A DNA stretch of 64,000 bases from contig NZ_CP015820.1 of the NCBI RefSeq assembly GCF_002007485.1, positions 434,001 through 498,000 of the forward strand. The letters are read 5' to 3'. This DNA comes from Ditibartonella apihabitans. Lineage in GTDB: Bacteria > Pseudomonadota > Alphaproteobacteria > Rhizobiales > Rhizobiaceae. Below, piece after piece: positions 10,206-19,253 of the stretch. The notes under the pieces are model-generated. The model was not told the DNA's origin and searched no databases. It saw only the letters and a program-made list of their open reading frames with translations. Both the position numbers and the translations under genes were made by a program. Each line of letters opens with the position of its first letter. The first letter of the stretch is position 1.

Positions 10206-11207
10206 TTATTTAACGACGAAACCATGCTTATATGGATCACGATCGTCGATAAATATGGTGTTGAAGCCTGTCATTCTGGCCCATCCCGCAACGGATGGAA
10301 TAATGGCCGGAAGCCCCTCTACATCGGTCAATTTTTCAACACGGCCTTCAAAAATAGAACCGATGATCGATTCATGGACAAAATTATCACCGGCTTTCAG
10401 AATTCCCTTGGCTGTCAATTGTGCCATTCGTGCCGAGGTTCCGGTCCCGCAAGGCGAGCGGTCAATGGCTTTATCGCCGTAAAACACAGCATTGCGTCCA
10501 TTGGCTCCGGGCTTTGTCGGTTTTCCTGTCCACATAATATGGCTCAAGACATTGATTTCGGGTTTTTGAGGGTGCTGGAAGCTATAGAGTTCATTCAACC
10601 TTTTTCTTAAGACTGGACTCCATGCGATAAGCTCTAATGCATTATAGTCGGCCATATCGGTATAATTTTCTTGTGGTTCGACAATGGCGTAAAAATTACC
10701 ACCATAAGCTACATCCACTTTAAGAAGGCCCAAGTCCGGACATTCGACCTCAAGGTCCCGTTTGTAAAGGAAAGCAGGCACATTTGTCAGGCGAACTTTT
10801 TCCACATAAGGGCCATTTTGCTCATATGTAATGTCGACTTTTCCAGCAGGAGTATCCAGACTGAGTTTTCCCGGAATGCGCGGCGTAATAAGTCCATATT
10901 CGATGGCCATTGTAACGGTTCCGATTGTGCCATGTCCGCACATGGGCAAACATCCGGAAGTTTCGATATAGAGAACGCCGATATCACAATCATCGCGTGT
11001 TGACGGATAAAGAATAGAGCCGGACATCATATCATGCCCGCGCGGTTCAAACATCAAACCGGTTCTGATCCAGTCGTATTCACGTAAAAAATGCAGGCGT
11101 TTTTCCATCATGGTGTTGCCTTGCAGAAGCGGACCGCCACCGGCAACCAGACGAACAGGATTACCACATGTATGACCATCAATACAGAAAAACGAATATT
11201 TCGCCAT
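10206..11207 (-). CDS. 4-hydroxyproline 2-epimerase (proline racemase family)
   Basis: A 333-residue cytoplasmic enzyme that interconverts trans-4-hydroxy-L-proline and cis-4-hydroxy-D-proline. Both catalytic cysteines of the proline racemase fold are present: Cys90 in MCGHGTIG and Cys253 in DRSPCGTGTSAR. The Cys/Cys pair excludes the Thr-type dehydratase branch. The ATG at 11207 is chosen over a longer start because CCGGGAGG lies just upstream and MAKYSFFCIDGHTCGNPVR is the usual family N-terminus. The gene begins 1 nt after the stop of the oxidase gene, so the two are co-transcribed. The next enzymes of hydroxyproline breakdown lie in the same operon, which supports hydroxyproline rather than proline as substrate. 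Confidence 0.9.
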   Translation of the reverse strand: MAKYSFFCIDGHTCGNPVRLVAGGGPLLQGNTMMEKRLHFLREYDWIRTGLMFEPRGHDMMSGSILYPSTRDDCDIGVLYIETSGCLPMCGHGTIGTVTMAIEYGLITPRIPGKLSLDTPAGKVDITYEQNGPYVEKVRLTNVPAFLYKRDLEVECPDLGLLKVDVAYGGNFYAIVEPQENYTDMADYNALELIAWSPVLRKRLNELYSFQHPQKPEINVLSHIMWTGKPTKPGANGRNAVFYGDKAIDRSPCGTGTSARMAQLTAKGILKAGDNFVHESIIGSIFEGRVEKLTDVEGLPAIIPSVAGWARMTGFNTIFIDDRDPYKHGFVVK

Positions 11208-11208
11208 G

Positions 11209-12450
11209 TCAAAACCTCCCGGCACGAAATGGATAAATTGAAAGAGCAGGCTCTTTATGTTCAATGAGATTGTGTATGAGACGGGCGGTCGCTGCCGATT
11301 GTGTCAAGCCAAGATGGCCATGACCGAAAGCATATAATATTCGCCGGCTGTTTTTCGCATAATCGATAACCGGTAAACCATCGGGGATCGACGGCCGATA
11401 CCCCATCCATTCCACCCCGTTTTCGAGCTTCAAATCAGGGAAAAATTCCTTCGCTTTTTTCAGCATGGCTTGGGAGCGTTTATAATTGGGAGGCAAATCA
11501 AGCCCGCCCATTTCAACGGCCCCGCCAACTCTTATTCCGGTACTGAGCGGAACAACAACAAAACCATGACCACCGAATGTTACCTGATGTTGAAGCTTGA
11601 GACTATCAACCGGTAATGTCGTATTATAACCGCGTTCGGTATCAAGCGGTATATTATCCCCGAGAGACCGCGCAAATGTATTTGACCACGCACCACAAGC
11701 AACAACCACAAAATCGCTTCGGATTTTTTCAGAGCTGGTTGTCAGTGTAACGCCGCCTTCGTCTTGGGATAGATCAAGAACCGGCAATTTGATAAATTTT
11801 GCGCCCAGTCCGCTCGCATAGGACCACAGGGCTTTACCGAACAATTTCGGGTCCTTCACATTGCGCCAGGAAGGAACATAGGAAGCTTTTACAAATTGTT
11901 TCGAAAGGCCGGGAACCATATTGTGCAATTCGTCAGAATCGATATGGCGTACTTTTATGCCGAAACTTTCACGCCAATTCCAACTAGGAAGTGCTGCCTG
12001 AAATTCTTTTTCGCTTTCGTAAACCTCAAGTTCACCTTCGGTTCCGAGTTCGTTCAAAAGTTCGGCTCTGGCGAGCAAGCCCATCATTTCTTTCTCTGCA
12101 AGGCGCATGATTGCTACTTGCGCTTTGATGGTTTCCAATTGGGCTTTTTTTCGGCTTGCCTTCAAGAAACGAATGAACCAAGGCATAAGTTTTGGCAAGT
12201 ATGTCGGACGGATTGTGAAAGGTCCCAAGGGATCCATCATCCATCCGGGTAGTTTTCTTAATATGCCTTTTGACGCAATCGGTAATACGTCCGTAAAGGC
12301 AAATGCCCCCGCATTTCCTGCACTTGTTTCTTCACATATCCCGCTTCTGTCGATGACGGTAACGTCATATCCGTTTTCAGAAAGAATGGCAGCCGTAGCG
12401 ACGCCGACGATACCGCCTCCGATTATTGAAACCGACTTTTTCGCCTGCAT
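11209..12450 (-). CDS. FAD-dependent D-amino-acid dehydrogenase, probable cis-4-hydroxy-D-proline oxidase
   Basis: A 413-residue DadA-type flavoprotein. The N-terminus has the FAD-binding GGGIVGVATA motif (residues 11-20) followed by VIDR. The C-terminus has the second flavin contact region YAFGHGHLGLTQSAATA. In known hydroxyproline catabolism, the D-isomer made by the epimerase is oxidised by such an enzyme to pyrroline-4-hydroxy-2-carboxylate. The gene lies between the epimerase and the deaminase-like gene, as expected for that pathway. It belongs to a broad D-amino-acid dehydrogenase group, so the substrate rests on context. Confidence 0.85.
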   Translation of the reverse strand: MQAKKSVSIIGGGIVGVATAAILSENGYDVTVIDRSGICEETSAGNAGAFAFTDVLPIASKGILRKLPGWMMDPLGPFTIRPTYLPKLMPWFIRFLKASRKKAQLETIKAQVAIMRLAEKEMMGLLARAELLNELGTEGELEVYESEKEFQAALPSWNWRESFGIKVRHIDSDELHNMVPGLSKQFVKASYVPSWRNVKDPKLFGKALWSYASGLGAKFIKLPVLDLSQDEGGVTLTTSSEKIRSDFVVVACGAWSNTFARSLGDNIPLDTERGYNTTLPVDSLKLQHQVTFGGHGFVVVPLSTGIRVGGAVEMGGLDLPPNYKRSQAMLKKAKEFFPDLKLENGVEWMGYRPSIPDGLPVIDYAKNSRRILYAFGHGHLGLTQSAATARLIHNLIEHKEPALSIYPFRAGRF

Positions 12451-12519
12451 CGCTTATTATCCTCCCCCGATCATTATGATTTTTGTCTTTCGGGCTGATG
12501 CAATCATGTAAATTTTTAA

Positions 12520-12568
12520 TCTGGCCGGCGTCACAAATAAAAATTCGCTCACGTCTTATCCGGCCAGA
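12520..12568 (-). terminator. Hairpin between deaminase and oxidase genes
   Basis: TCTGGCCGG and CCGGCCAGA are perfect 9-bp arms around a 31-nt loop. Read on the minus strand the hairpin is followed by ATTAAAAATTT, a weak T tract. It sits 20 nt after the deaminase stop, so it may attenuate transcription into the oxidase and epimerase genes or protect the upstream mRNA. Confidence 0.45.
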
Positions 12569-12586
12569 TGTTGTTCAAAGAGCTAT

Positions 12587-13552
12587 TTATGCGACTTTGT
12601 ATTTTTGAACTGCTCCCGGCAATTCACTCCATTTCTTATACCATGTATCAAACAGCTTAAGCTGCTTTTCGACAAATCCACGCTGGCTTTCTGTAAGTTC
12701 GTCGGTTTCATTGAAATGGAGCTTATAAGCTTTGTCGCCTTTCAAAACCATCATATGTTTGAAAAATAGTACGAGATCGGGACCGGCATCGAATGACGAA
12801 AGAATAGCCAAAGCCTGTTCGAGTTCTTCAGCACGTTGGCGTGCTTCGACATCTCCCTTTGCTGCGGCTTCACACAGACGGCATAGGTGGATGACTTCTT
12901 TCGGCAAGACATTACCGATGCCGGTGATCGCGCCTGTAGCGCCACAATTGACATAACCATGGACAACTGTTGTATCAACACCGATCATAAGAGAGACATT
13001 ATCGTCACGGCTTGTAATGTTTTCGGCGGCGTAGAGCATATCGTCAGCCCCGCCGAATTCTTTGAAGCCGATCAGGTTTTTATGTTCTGCCCGTAAAGCG
13101 AAAAAAAGATCGGCGCGCGTAGCAAATCCATAATAAGGACTGTTATAAATCACGGCGGGAAGATCGGGTGCTGCCGATAAAATAGCTTTGAAATGGTTCT
13201 TCTGGGCAGCCAATACACTACCACGCGAGAGAACGCGCGGAATAACCATCAAACCTTTTGCACCGACCTTCTGGGCGTGAGCTGCATGTCTTACCGCGGT
13301 TTTCGTATTAACCGCACCGGTGCCGACAATGACCGGAATTCCGGCATTAACCAGGCTTTCAACACCTTCCATACGCTCTTCATCGGTCAACAGTGGCCAG
13401 TCGCCCATTGATCCGCAATAGACTACAGCCGACATCCCTGTGGCGATAAGCTCTTTTGCTTTTGCAACAAGAGCAGAAAAATCCGGCGTCCTGTCCTGTT
13501 TGCAAGGCGTCATTAATGCAGGGATGACCCCTGAAAATATACTAGAATCCAT
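12587..13552 (-). CDS. DapA-family lyase, probable pyrroline-4-hydroxy-2-carboxylate deaminase
   Basis: A 321-residue member of the dihydrodipicolinate synthase / N-acetylneuraminate lyase family. The Schiff-base lysine is Lys164 in IGFKEFGG and the partner tyrosine is Tyr136 in VIYNSPYYG. The usual GTTGE loop is replaced by YCGSMGDWP, so this is not a true dihydrodipicolinate synthase. In hydroxyproline pathways a family member converts pyrroline-4-hydroxy-2-carboxylate to alpha-ketoglutarate semialdehyde, and the operon with epimerase and oxidase supports that. AAGGGG precedes the ATG. The GntR gene is divergent. The final semialdehyde dehydrogenase is not adjacent. Confidence 0.83.
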   Translation of the reverse strand: MDSSIFSGVIPALMTPCKQDRTPDFSALVAKAKELIATGMSAVVYCGSMGDWPLLTDEERMEGVESLVNAGIPVIVGTGAVNTKTAVRHAAHAQKVGAKGLMVIPRVLSRGSVLAAQKNHFKAILSAAPDLPAVIYNSPYYGFATRADLFFALRAEHKNLIGFKEFGGADDMLYAAENITSRDDNVSLMIGVDTTVVHGYVNCGATGAITGIGNVLPKEVIHLCRLCEAAAKGDVEARQRAEELEQALAILSSFDAGPDLVLFFKHMMVLKGDKAYKLHFNETDELTESQRGFVEKQLKLFDTWYKKWSELPGAVQKYKVA

Positions 13553-13616
13553 AATATTCCCCTTGTTTGGCGCTTGCGCGGTTCCTCTTCACAAAGCGAC
13601 CGTAAAATTTTATTTG

Positions 13617-13703
13617 TTGATATCAAAATTGACAGTGGCACTCAGCGCCGCAATCACAGATATATTGATTACTACCCAATGTTATGAGGTATTGATATAT
13701 CAA
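13617..13703. promoter_or_regulatory. Divergent promoter region with GntR-type palindromes
   Basis: Between the divergent deaminase operon and the GntR gene lie TTGATATCAA (13617-13626) and TTGATATATCAA (13692-13703), both perfect palindromes. Related half-sites (ATATCATAT, GTGATATA) follow up to about 13740. They are candidate operators for the regulator at 13753. Confidence 0.5.
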
Positions 13704-13752
13704 AAAAATATCATATAAAATACGCTTGTCAAGTGATATATTAAAGGTAGAT

Positions 13753-14400
13753 ATGGAAAATATGAAAGTAATGGCAGTCAATGAAAGTCAGGCGGACATA
13801 GCTTATAGAAGTCTGGAACGCATGATTGTGACATTGGCTCTCGAGCCGGGCATGGTGGTCAATGAACGTTCACTGATTGATGCAACCGGAATGGGGCGCA
13901 CTCCTGTCAGGGAAGCTATTCAGCGCTTGGCATTGGAAGGTTTTTTTGAAATTCGCCCCCGTTCAGGAGTTCGTGTTGCCGATCTTGAACCACAGGACTT
14001 CGGTCGTGTGCTTGACGTACGTCAGGGGATAGAAGTTCTGCTTGCACGGGATGCCGCGCGTTTTGCCGGAGCCGTTGACATTGATCGAATGAAAATGGCG
14101 GCAGAGAATTTGAAAAAGTCGGCTGAAGAAAATGATCCTTATAATTTTTTGGATGCGGACAAGCTTTTTGATGAAACATTAGGTAAAGCCGCAGGCAATA
14201 TATTTGCAGCTCGGGTTGTCGAACCTTTGCAAACCCATTCCCGACGTTTCTGGTTCCGTCTCTACCGCGGACAGGAAGCTATTATAAACTCTGCCAATGC
14301 ACATATTTCACTGATTGAAGGGATTGTCAGCGGTAAACCGGATGTAGCTGGCAATAGAGCAATGAAACTGATGGAACATTTACGAAAAATGGTCCCGTGA
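13753..14400 (+). CDS. GntR/FCD family regulator of the hydroxyproline locus
   Basis: About 215 residues. The winged helix of GntR regulators is clear (GRTPVREAIQRLALEGFF, then RSGVRV in the wing). An FCD-type effector domain follows, with ARDAARFAG and the terminal helix GNRAMKLMEHL. The ATG at 13753 has AAAGG five bases upstream. A TTG at 13726 would give a longer protein but overlaps the operator-like region, so it is disfavoured. It is divergent from the catabolic genes and upstream of the transporter, so it probably responds to hydroxyproline or an intermediate. A decayed relative lies at 50055-50559. Confidence 0.86.
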   Translation: MENMKVMAVNESQADIAYRSLERMIVTLALEPGMVVNERSLIDATGMGRTPVREAIQRLALEGFFEIRPRSGVRVADLEPQDFGRVLDVRQGIEVLLARDAARFAGAVDIDRMKMAAENLKKSAEENDPYNFLDADKLFDETLGKAAGNIFAARVVEPLQTHSRRFWFRLYRGQEAIINSANAHISLIEGIVSGKPDVAGNRAMKLMEHLRKMVP

Positions 14401-15149
14401 TTTCTAGACTATTTTGATGCTTGAAACACGTCTCTTATAAAAATCTTGTATGAGAACCGATATAAGCCAAGTGCTGATGTAGCCAAATACTGGTATAGGT
14501 CAGATATGGATCAGGCTGATCCCGGCTTCCTTTTCTTATCAATTGATAAAAAGCGGGAAGCCGGCCTTGACGTTCTCCCCCACCATGGAAGAGACGCAGA
14601 CAGATTTTTGAAATTTACTGCCCCTTGGTCCATTTGATAGTCAAAACGGAAGCGAAATTTAAAAAATTTCGGGTTTGATACTATTTGCCTTCTATGATGG
14701 AGCGCCCCCCACGCCCTTAAAAATTGTGGTGGTTTGGAAAGCCTCCTTACTATCGCCACCTTGATAAATATTTTCACTAGAGATCATCTTTTCGAAGAGG
14801 CAAAATTCATTTCATTTTTTTACAAACAATCTGCAAACGGAATTTTCATTCCGCGAGTAATGTCAGCGTAACAGTCTGTTTCTATTGTAAAATCAAATGG
14901 TAAATGGTGATTGGGTATTGTTATTTTTTTGCTTTGAAACAAAACATAAAATTGCGTTTTTACACAAGTTGAAAATTCTTGGTTGCACTTTAAAAACAAC
15001 TGTGATCTTATAGAGATATATCAGTTATAGATCAACAGACAAAACTATATAACATTAAGTGGGAACAACCATCATCAGAAATGGTCCGTCTGGAAGTCTT
15101 AATTTGATAGCGAGCAACAAGTGAGCGATGACAAAATGGGAGCATAGAC
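14401..15149. other. Intergenic region with a large hairpin; transporter promoter
   Basis: No credible gene in about 750 bp; short ORFs here are read through a palindrome on both strands. The hairpin at 14522-14564 is listed separately. The last 300 bases are AT-rich and probably hold the promoter of the ABC transporter operon. GGGAGC precedes its first gene. Confidence 0.5.
14522..14564. repeat. 43-bp near-perfect inverted repeat
   Basis: Outer arms CCGGCTTCC and GGAAGCCGG (14522-14530 and 14556-14564) enclose an inner perfect palindrome TTATCAATTGATAA (14536-14549), offset by half a base. No T run follows, so it is a poor terminator. It could be a repetitive extragenic palindrome or an RNA-processing hairpin. 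Confidence 0.6.
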
Positions 15150-15962
15150 ATGAAAAACATCACACGCATTTCCGCTATAGGTTTAGCTTTGGCTACCGGT
15201 ATCACAAGTGAAGCTTTGGCAGATAAAGTCGACGATATTATCAGTGCCGGAACGTTACGTTGTGCCGTAACGCTTGATTTTGCTCCCATGGGATCACGTG
15301 ATGCAAATAATCAGCCGATCGGTTTTGATGTTGATTATTGTAACGATTTGGGCAAAGCCCTCGGCGTTAAAACCGAGATTGTGGAAACGCCTTTTCCTGA
15401 TAGAGTGCCTGCTTTAATGTCGGATCGGGCCGATGTTGTTATCGCTTCGACGTCGGACACACTTGAAAGAGCAAAAGTCGTCGGTTTTTCTATACCTTAT
15501 ATGGTCAACCGGATGATCGTTCTTACAAGAAAGAATACGGGTATCTCTTCTTATGAGGATTTGAAGGGCAAGAAACTCGGTAATACCGCTAGCACTTATG
15601 AAGAGGGAAAACTCAAAGCCGACATTGAAAAATGGGGTGGCGGCAGCTATAGCTCCTACCAATCACAAAACGATACAATTCTTGCTGTCGCCCAAGGGCA
15701 TATTGACGCAACGGTCTTGACCGAAAGCGTTGCGCAACTCGCTATCAATTCAGGTAATTACCCTGATCTCGTTATCACCGGTGTAGCCCCTTATATTCCG
15801 GACTATTACGCCATTGCGACAAAACGTGATGAATTCGGTTTCATCAATTATCTTAACCTGTTTGTTCACCAGCAGGTACGCACCGGTCGTTACGCTGAGC
15901 TTTATAAAAAGTGGTTCAAGAACGAACCTGTCGATCTTACAATACCGCTCGTCTATCGTTGA
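15150..15962 (+). CDS. Amino-acid ABC transporter substrate-binding protein
   Basis: A 270-residue periplasmic protein of SBP family 3. It has a signal peptide with a probable cut after the EALA site near residue 25. A GTLRCAVTLDFAPMG start of domain 1 follows, then the family-typical GFDVDYCNDLGKALG segment and a YEDLKGKKLG hinge region. The gene opens an operon with two permeases and an ATPase for polar amino acids. The neighbouring hydroxyproline genes and the AcnX gene directly downstream suggest it binds hydroxyproline isomers; that is inference. Its stop codon lies in the first unit of a 19-bp tandem repeat and is followed by a hairpin, which may set its higher expression relative to downstream genes. 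Confidence 0.86.
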   Translation: MKNITRISAIGLALATGITSEALADKVDDIISAGTLRCAVTLDFAPMGSRDANNQPIGFDVDYCNDLGKALGVKTEIVETPFPDRVPALMSDRADVVIASTSDTLERAKVVGFSIPYMVNRMIVLTRKNTGISSYEDLKGKKLGNTASTYEEGKLKADIEKWGGGSYSSYQSQNDTILAVAQGHIDATVLTESVAQLAINSGNYPDLVITGVAPYIPDYYAIATKRDEFGFINYLNLFVHQQVRTGRYAELYKKWFKNEPVDLTIPLVYR

Positions 15963-16007
15963 ACCGCCAGTCTATCGTTGAACGGTTGGTCTATTGTTGA
16001 TCGAAAC
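15951..16007 (+). repeat. Three tandem 19-bp units across the SBP stop codon
   Basis: Units begin at 15951, 15970 and 15989, each starting with GTCTAT(C/T)GTTGA. The first two share 14 consecutive bases and the third has diverged. Unit 1 encodes the last residues and stop of the substrate-binding protein. This looks like a local slippage duplication. Confidence 0.75.
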
Positions 16008-16014
16008 GTGATAA

Positions 16015-16038
16015 GGACGAGTGGTCAAACACTCGTCC
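16015..16038 (+). terminator. Intercistronic hairpin after substrate-binding protein
   Basis: GGACGAGTG and CACTCGTCC form a perfect 9-bp stem with a 6-nt loop. No T tract follows, so it is more likely an mRNA 3' protecting or attenuating hairpin than a full terminator. This is common between a binding-protein gene and later transporter genes. Confidence 0.55.
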
Positions 16039-16122
16039 GGAAATAATCAATGAAATTTTGTGAATGAAGAGAATTGATGAGGCGTCTCATCTCTACTCCG
16101 GATTACTGTCCAGGACATTCTG

Positions 16123-17937
16123 ATGCAAGGATCACTCCAATATCCAGACCCGACTTTTATTTCGGGAACAACCTATATTGATGGGGATGCTTGTGGTGAG
16201 GTTCTCTATACAGAAACGCCATTAAGTTTTTGGGGCGGGATAGATCCGCAGACTGGGAAAGTAATTGATAGCCATCATCCGCTTTCAGGCCAAACTATCT
16301 CGGGCAAGATATTTCTTTTGCCATCAGGGCGTGGTTCATGCACGGGGAGCAGTATTGTTCTGGAACTGCTTCTTAACGGTAAAGCACCTGCGGCACTTAT
16401 TCTTTCCGAAACAGATAGTATATTATTGGCTGGCGTTCTCGTTGCCAAAATTTTCTTTGGTCGTTCTCTTCCTGTAATGGTGGTTCAAAAGGCAAAGTTT
16501 CAGCGGATTGCCGCAATGGAACGGGTTAAGCTTTGTCATAATGGATTGATGGCAGCCGGAGAGGCTGATGAGGAGAATGTTCATCCTGAAGAACTTTCGC
16601 TTACAGAATTTCCGTCACTTGATTTGACATCATATGATCAGGAATTGCTTTCGGGAAAACATGGCGAAGCTGCCCGACTTGCCATGACAGTTATTTGTAA
16701 AATGGCTGTTTTTCAAAATGCGAAATCTCTCATCAATGTGCAACAAGCACATATTGACGCCTGTATTTATACCGGCAAAGGCGCTCTCGCTTTTTCGGAA
16801 AAGCTGAAAATGCTTGATGCCAGAGTGGCCGTTCCGACAACGCTGAATGCTATTTCGATTGATCTTCAAAATAGAAGCCGTCAGCCGGTTCCAGAAAAGA
16901 TTGCCCTTCCGGCGAAGCGTCTTGCCGAAAATTATTTGGCAATCGGAGCCGAAGAAAGCTTTACCTGTGCTCCCTATCTGCTTTGTTCCGCCCCATTGAA
17001 AGGGCAGGAAATCGGTTGGGCAGAATCGAATGCAGTTGTTTTTGCCAATAGTATTATTGGGGCTCATAGCCAAAAAAATCCGGACTTTATGGATGCTTGT
17101 ATTGCAATTACCGGACGCGCACCGAAGACAGGCTGCCATCTAAAAGCCAACAGGATGCCAACCATTCGAATTATTGTTGAAAAGCCGGACTCTATTGATG
17201 ACTCTTTCTATCCTTTGCTTGGCTATCAGACAGGGCTGATTTCGGGGTCGCATATCCCTTTGATCAACGGTTTATCCGGACTTCATCCAAATCGGGATAA
17301 TTTGAAAGCAATGTCTGCGGCATTCGCCACAACCTCTGCGGCTCCGATGTTTCATATTGAAGGTATAACAGCAGAAATTTCCGATAATCGCGATTGGCTT
17401 GATCTTGATTTGGAAACTTTTCGCATCGGGCGGGGAGAGCTATTAGAGGCATGGCATGTCCTTAACGGGAATGCGGGCAATAGAAATGTCAATAATGCAC
17501 CAGCGTTTGACAAAATTGATCTTGTAGCACTCGGCAATCCCCATTTTTCGCTCGAAGAAGCACTTCTTCTTGCGAAACTTTGTCAAAACAAAACCAGATC
17601 TCACAATACCGGTCTTTACATTACTATGGGCCGGCATTGTTTATCAGAACTTGAAAAGCATCACTCTTTCCAAAGTCTTCAAGATTTTGGTGCCACAATC
17701 ATAACAGATACATGTTGGTGCATGATTGGTGCACCAATTATCAAGAACAATCATAAAACTATTCTTACAAATTCGGGGAAATATGCCCATTACGGAGCAG
17801 GATTGACAAAATGCACTATGCGTTTTTCCGATCTTGCCAATTGCGTTCAAGCGGCAGTCGAAGGAAAATTTGAAGTAAAACCACCGTATTGGCTTACGGC
17901 TCATGGAAACGAAAGTAAAAGCCATGTTCAATTATAA
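16123..17937 (+). CDS. Aconitase X (AcnX), probable cis-3-hydroxy-L-proline dehydratase
   Basis: A 604-residue single-chain AcnX. The N-terminal about 140 residues are the small swivelling domain, with DGDACGEVLYTETPLSFWGG and the HHPLSGQ and LPSGRGSCTGSS segments. The large aconitase-like domain follows, with the GEEAARLAM-like GKHGEAARLAM, HIDACIYTG and VPTTLNA segments. Archaeal AcnX is split into two genes; bacterial forms of this type are fused and dehydrate cis-3-hydroxy-L-proline to pyrroline-2-carboxylate. The pyrroline-2-carboxylate reductase needed next is not visible nearby. The gene is inserted between the binding protein and the permeases of an ABC operon, which argues that the transporter carries its substrate. 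Confidence 0.85.
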   Translation: MQGSLQYPDPTFISGTTYIDGDACGEVLYTETPLSFWGGIDPQTGKVIDSHHPLSGQTISGKIFLLPSGRGSCTGSSIVLELLLNGKAPAALILSETDSILLAGVLVAKIFFGRSLPVMVVQKAKFQRIAAMERVKLCHNGLMAAGEADEENVHPEELSLTEFPSLDLTSYDQELLSGKHGEAARLAMTVICKMAVFQNAKSLINVQQAHIDACIYTGKGALAFSEKLKMLDARVAVPTTLNAISIDLQNRSRQPVPEKIALPAKRLAENYLAIGAEESFTCAPYLLCSAPLKGQEIGWAESNAVVFANSIIGAHSQKNPDFMDACIAITGRAPKTGCHLKANRMPTIRIIVEKPDSIDDSFYPLLGYQTGLISGSHIPLINGLSGLHPNRDNLKAMSAAFATTSAAPMFHIEGITAEISDNRDWLDLDLETFRIGRGELLEAWHVLNGNAGNRNVNNAPAFDKIDLVALGNPHFSLEEALLLAKLCQNKTRSHNTGLYITMGRHCLSELEKHHSFQSLQDFGATIITDTCWCMIGAPIIKNNHKTILTNSGKYAHYGAGLTKCTMRFSDLANCVQAAVEGKFEVKPPYWLTAHGNESKSHVQL

Positions 17938-18589
17938 ATTCCAGTGGGGTACAGTTTGGCAACATATCAACCAGCTTTTGGCAGGAGCGTGGGTTAGCCT
18001 TTATACAACAGCCATTTGTATGGTCTTATCAATCCTCATAGGGTTGGTTCTGTTGGTTATGAGGCGCTCTACCAATCGTCCGCTTGCAGCAATTGCCATC
18101 ACCTGGATATCGATTGCCCGTAATACGCCGGCGCTTTTACAGCTTTATTTTCTATATTTCGGTTTTGGCGCTTTCGGCATTTTTATTTCATCCTGGTGGG
18201 CCTTATTGATTGGGATAACGTTTAACAGTGCCGGATATTTGGCAGAAAATTTCCGTGGAGGTTTGCAAGCCGTTCCTGAAACCCAGACATGCGCCGCTCG
18301 TTCATTGGGAATGACGGCCTTCCAGTCCTTTCACCTTGTCGTGGTTCCCCAACTTTTGCGGGTTGTCTATTATCCATTGACCAACCAGTTGATCTGGGCC
18401 CTTCTGATGACATCGCTCGGTGTTGTTGTAGGATTGGACAAGGATTTGATGGCTGTTACCAAAACTTTGGCTGACTCTTCCTACCGCACATTCGAATATT
18501 TCTTCGCCGCTGCAGTCATTTATTACATCATGTCAAAAATGCTGCTTATCCTCGCCAGATTATCGGCATGGAAAATTCTGAGATATTGA
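17924..18589 (+). CDS. Amino-acid ABC transporter permease (first)
   Basis: About 221 residues of the His/Glu/Gln/Arg permease family, with hydrophobic membrane spans. The conserved cytoplasmic EAA-type loop is present: ENFRGGLQAVP followed by a GMTAFQSF stretch. It overlaps the end of the AcnX gene by 14 bp when started at MFNYKFQW (17924). An in-frame ATG at 17903 gives a seven-residue extension that seems less typical. It pairs with the permease at 18603 to form the membrane channel. Confidence 0.85.
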   Translation: MFNYKFQWGTVWQHINQLLAGAWVSLYTTAICMVLSILIGLVLLVMRRSTNRPLAAIAITWISIARNTPALLQLYFLYFGFGAFGIFISSWWALLIGITFNSAGYLAENFRGGLQAVPETQTCAARSLGMTAFQSFHLVVVPQLLRVVYYPLTNQLIWALLMTSLGVVVGLDKDLMAVTKTLADSSYRTFEYFFAAAVIYYIMSKMLLILARLSAWKILRY

Positions 18590-18602
18590 TGGAGAGGGAC
18601 AG

Positions 18603-19253
18603 ATGTTTACAACAAAACTTACCTGGAGCGATCTTGTCTATCTTTCAAATGGTGCTCTTGTCACGATAGAACTGACTGTGGCGGCAATGGCTATCGGTAC
18701 GGCTTTAGGAATTATATTCGGTTTCATTCGCGCTGGAATGCCGAAAATATCCATGCCGCTAGCCTGGTTTCTGGATATTCCCCGTTGTGTACCTTTGCCA
18801 ATACAATTTGTCTTGTTCAATTCTTTCAAGACGGTTATCGGCATTAAATGGAGTGCTTTTACAGTCGCCTGCTTTGTACTTGGCCTTTACACGGCTTCTT
18901 ACTGTACCGAAGTTGTGCGGGGAGGCATTTTGGCGGTGCCGGGAAATTTGCGTAGAGCGAGCCGTTCTCTTGGTTTGAGCTGGTGGCAGGATGTCTTTTA
19001 TATTGTCATACCGCTTGCGGTCAGAGTAGGCTTTTCCGGTTGGCTCAATCTTACCCTTTCGGTCATGAAAGATACCTCTCTGGTTTTCTGGATAGGAATT
19101 ATCGAGCTGCTCCGCGCTTCCCAACAATTGAATATCAGATTGAACGAGCCATTCGTAATCTTCTTTCTGGCAGGGATTTTTTATTACGTCATTAGTTGGG
19201 TCGTTTCCAACATTGGTTCGCGTTTTGAAAATAAATGGGTGATAAATGATTGA
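18603..19253 (+). CDS. Amino-acid ABC transporter permease (second)
   Basis: 216 residues, same polar amino-acid permease family as the preceding gene. The conserved loop appears as EVVRGGILAVPGNLRRASRS with LGLSWWQ after it, and there are about five membrane helices. GGAGAGGGACAG lies just before the ATG. It overlaps the ATPase gene by 8 bp, so the operon is translationally compact. It forms a heterodimeric channel with the preceding permease. Confidence 0.86.
   Translation: MFTTKLTWSDLVYLSNGALVTIELTVAAMAIGTALGIIFGFIRAGMPKISMPLAWFLDIPRCVPLPIQFVLFNSFKTVIGIKWSAFTVACFVLGLYTASYCTEVVRGGILAVPGNLRRASRSLGLSWWQDVFYIVIPLAVRVGFSGWLNLTLSVMKDTSLVFWIGIIELLRASQQLNIRLNEPFVIFFLAGIFYYVISWVVSNIGSRFENKWVIND

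Noticed and set aside
12032-12511. ORFs overlapping the FAD oxidase gene on either strand
   Set aside because: Shadows of a well-supported flavoprotein gene.
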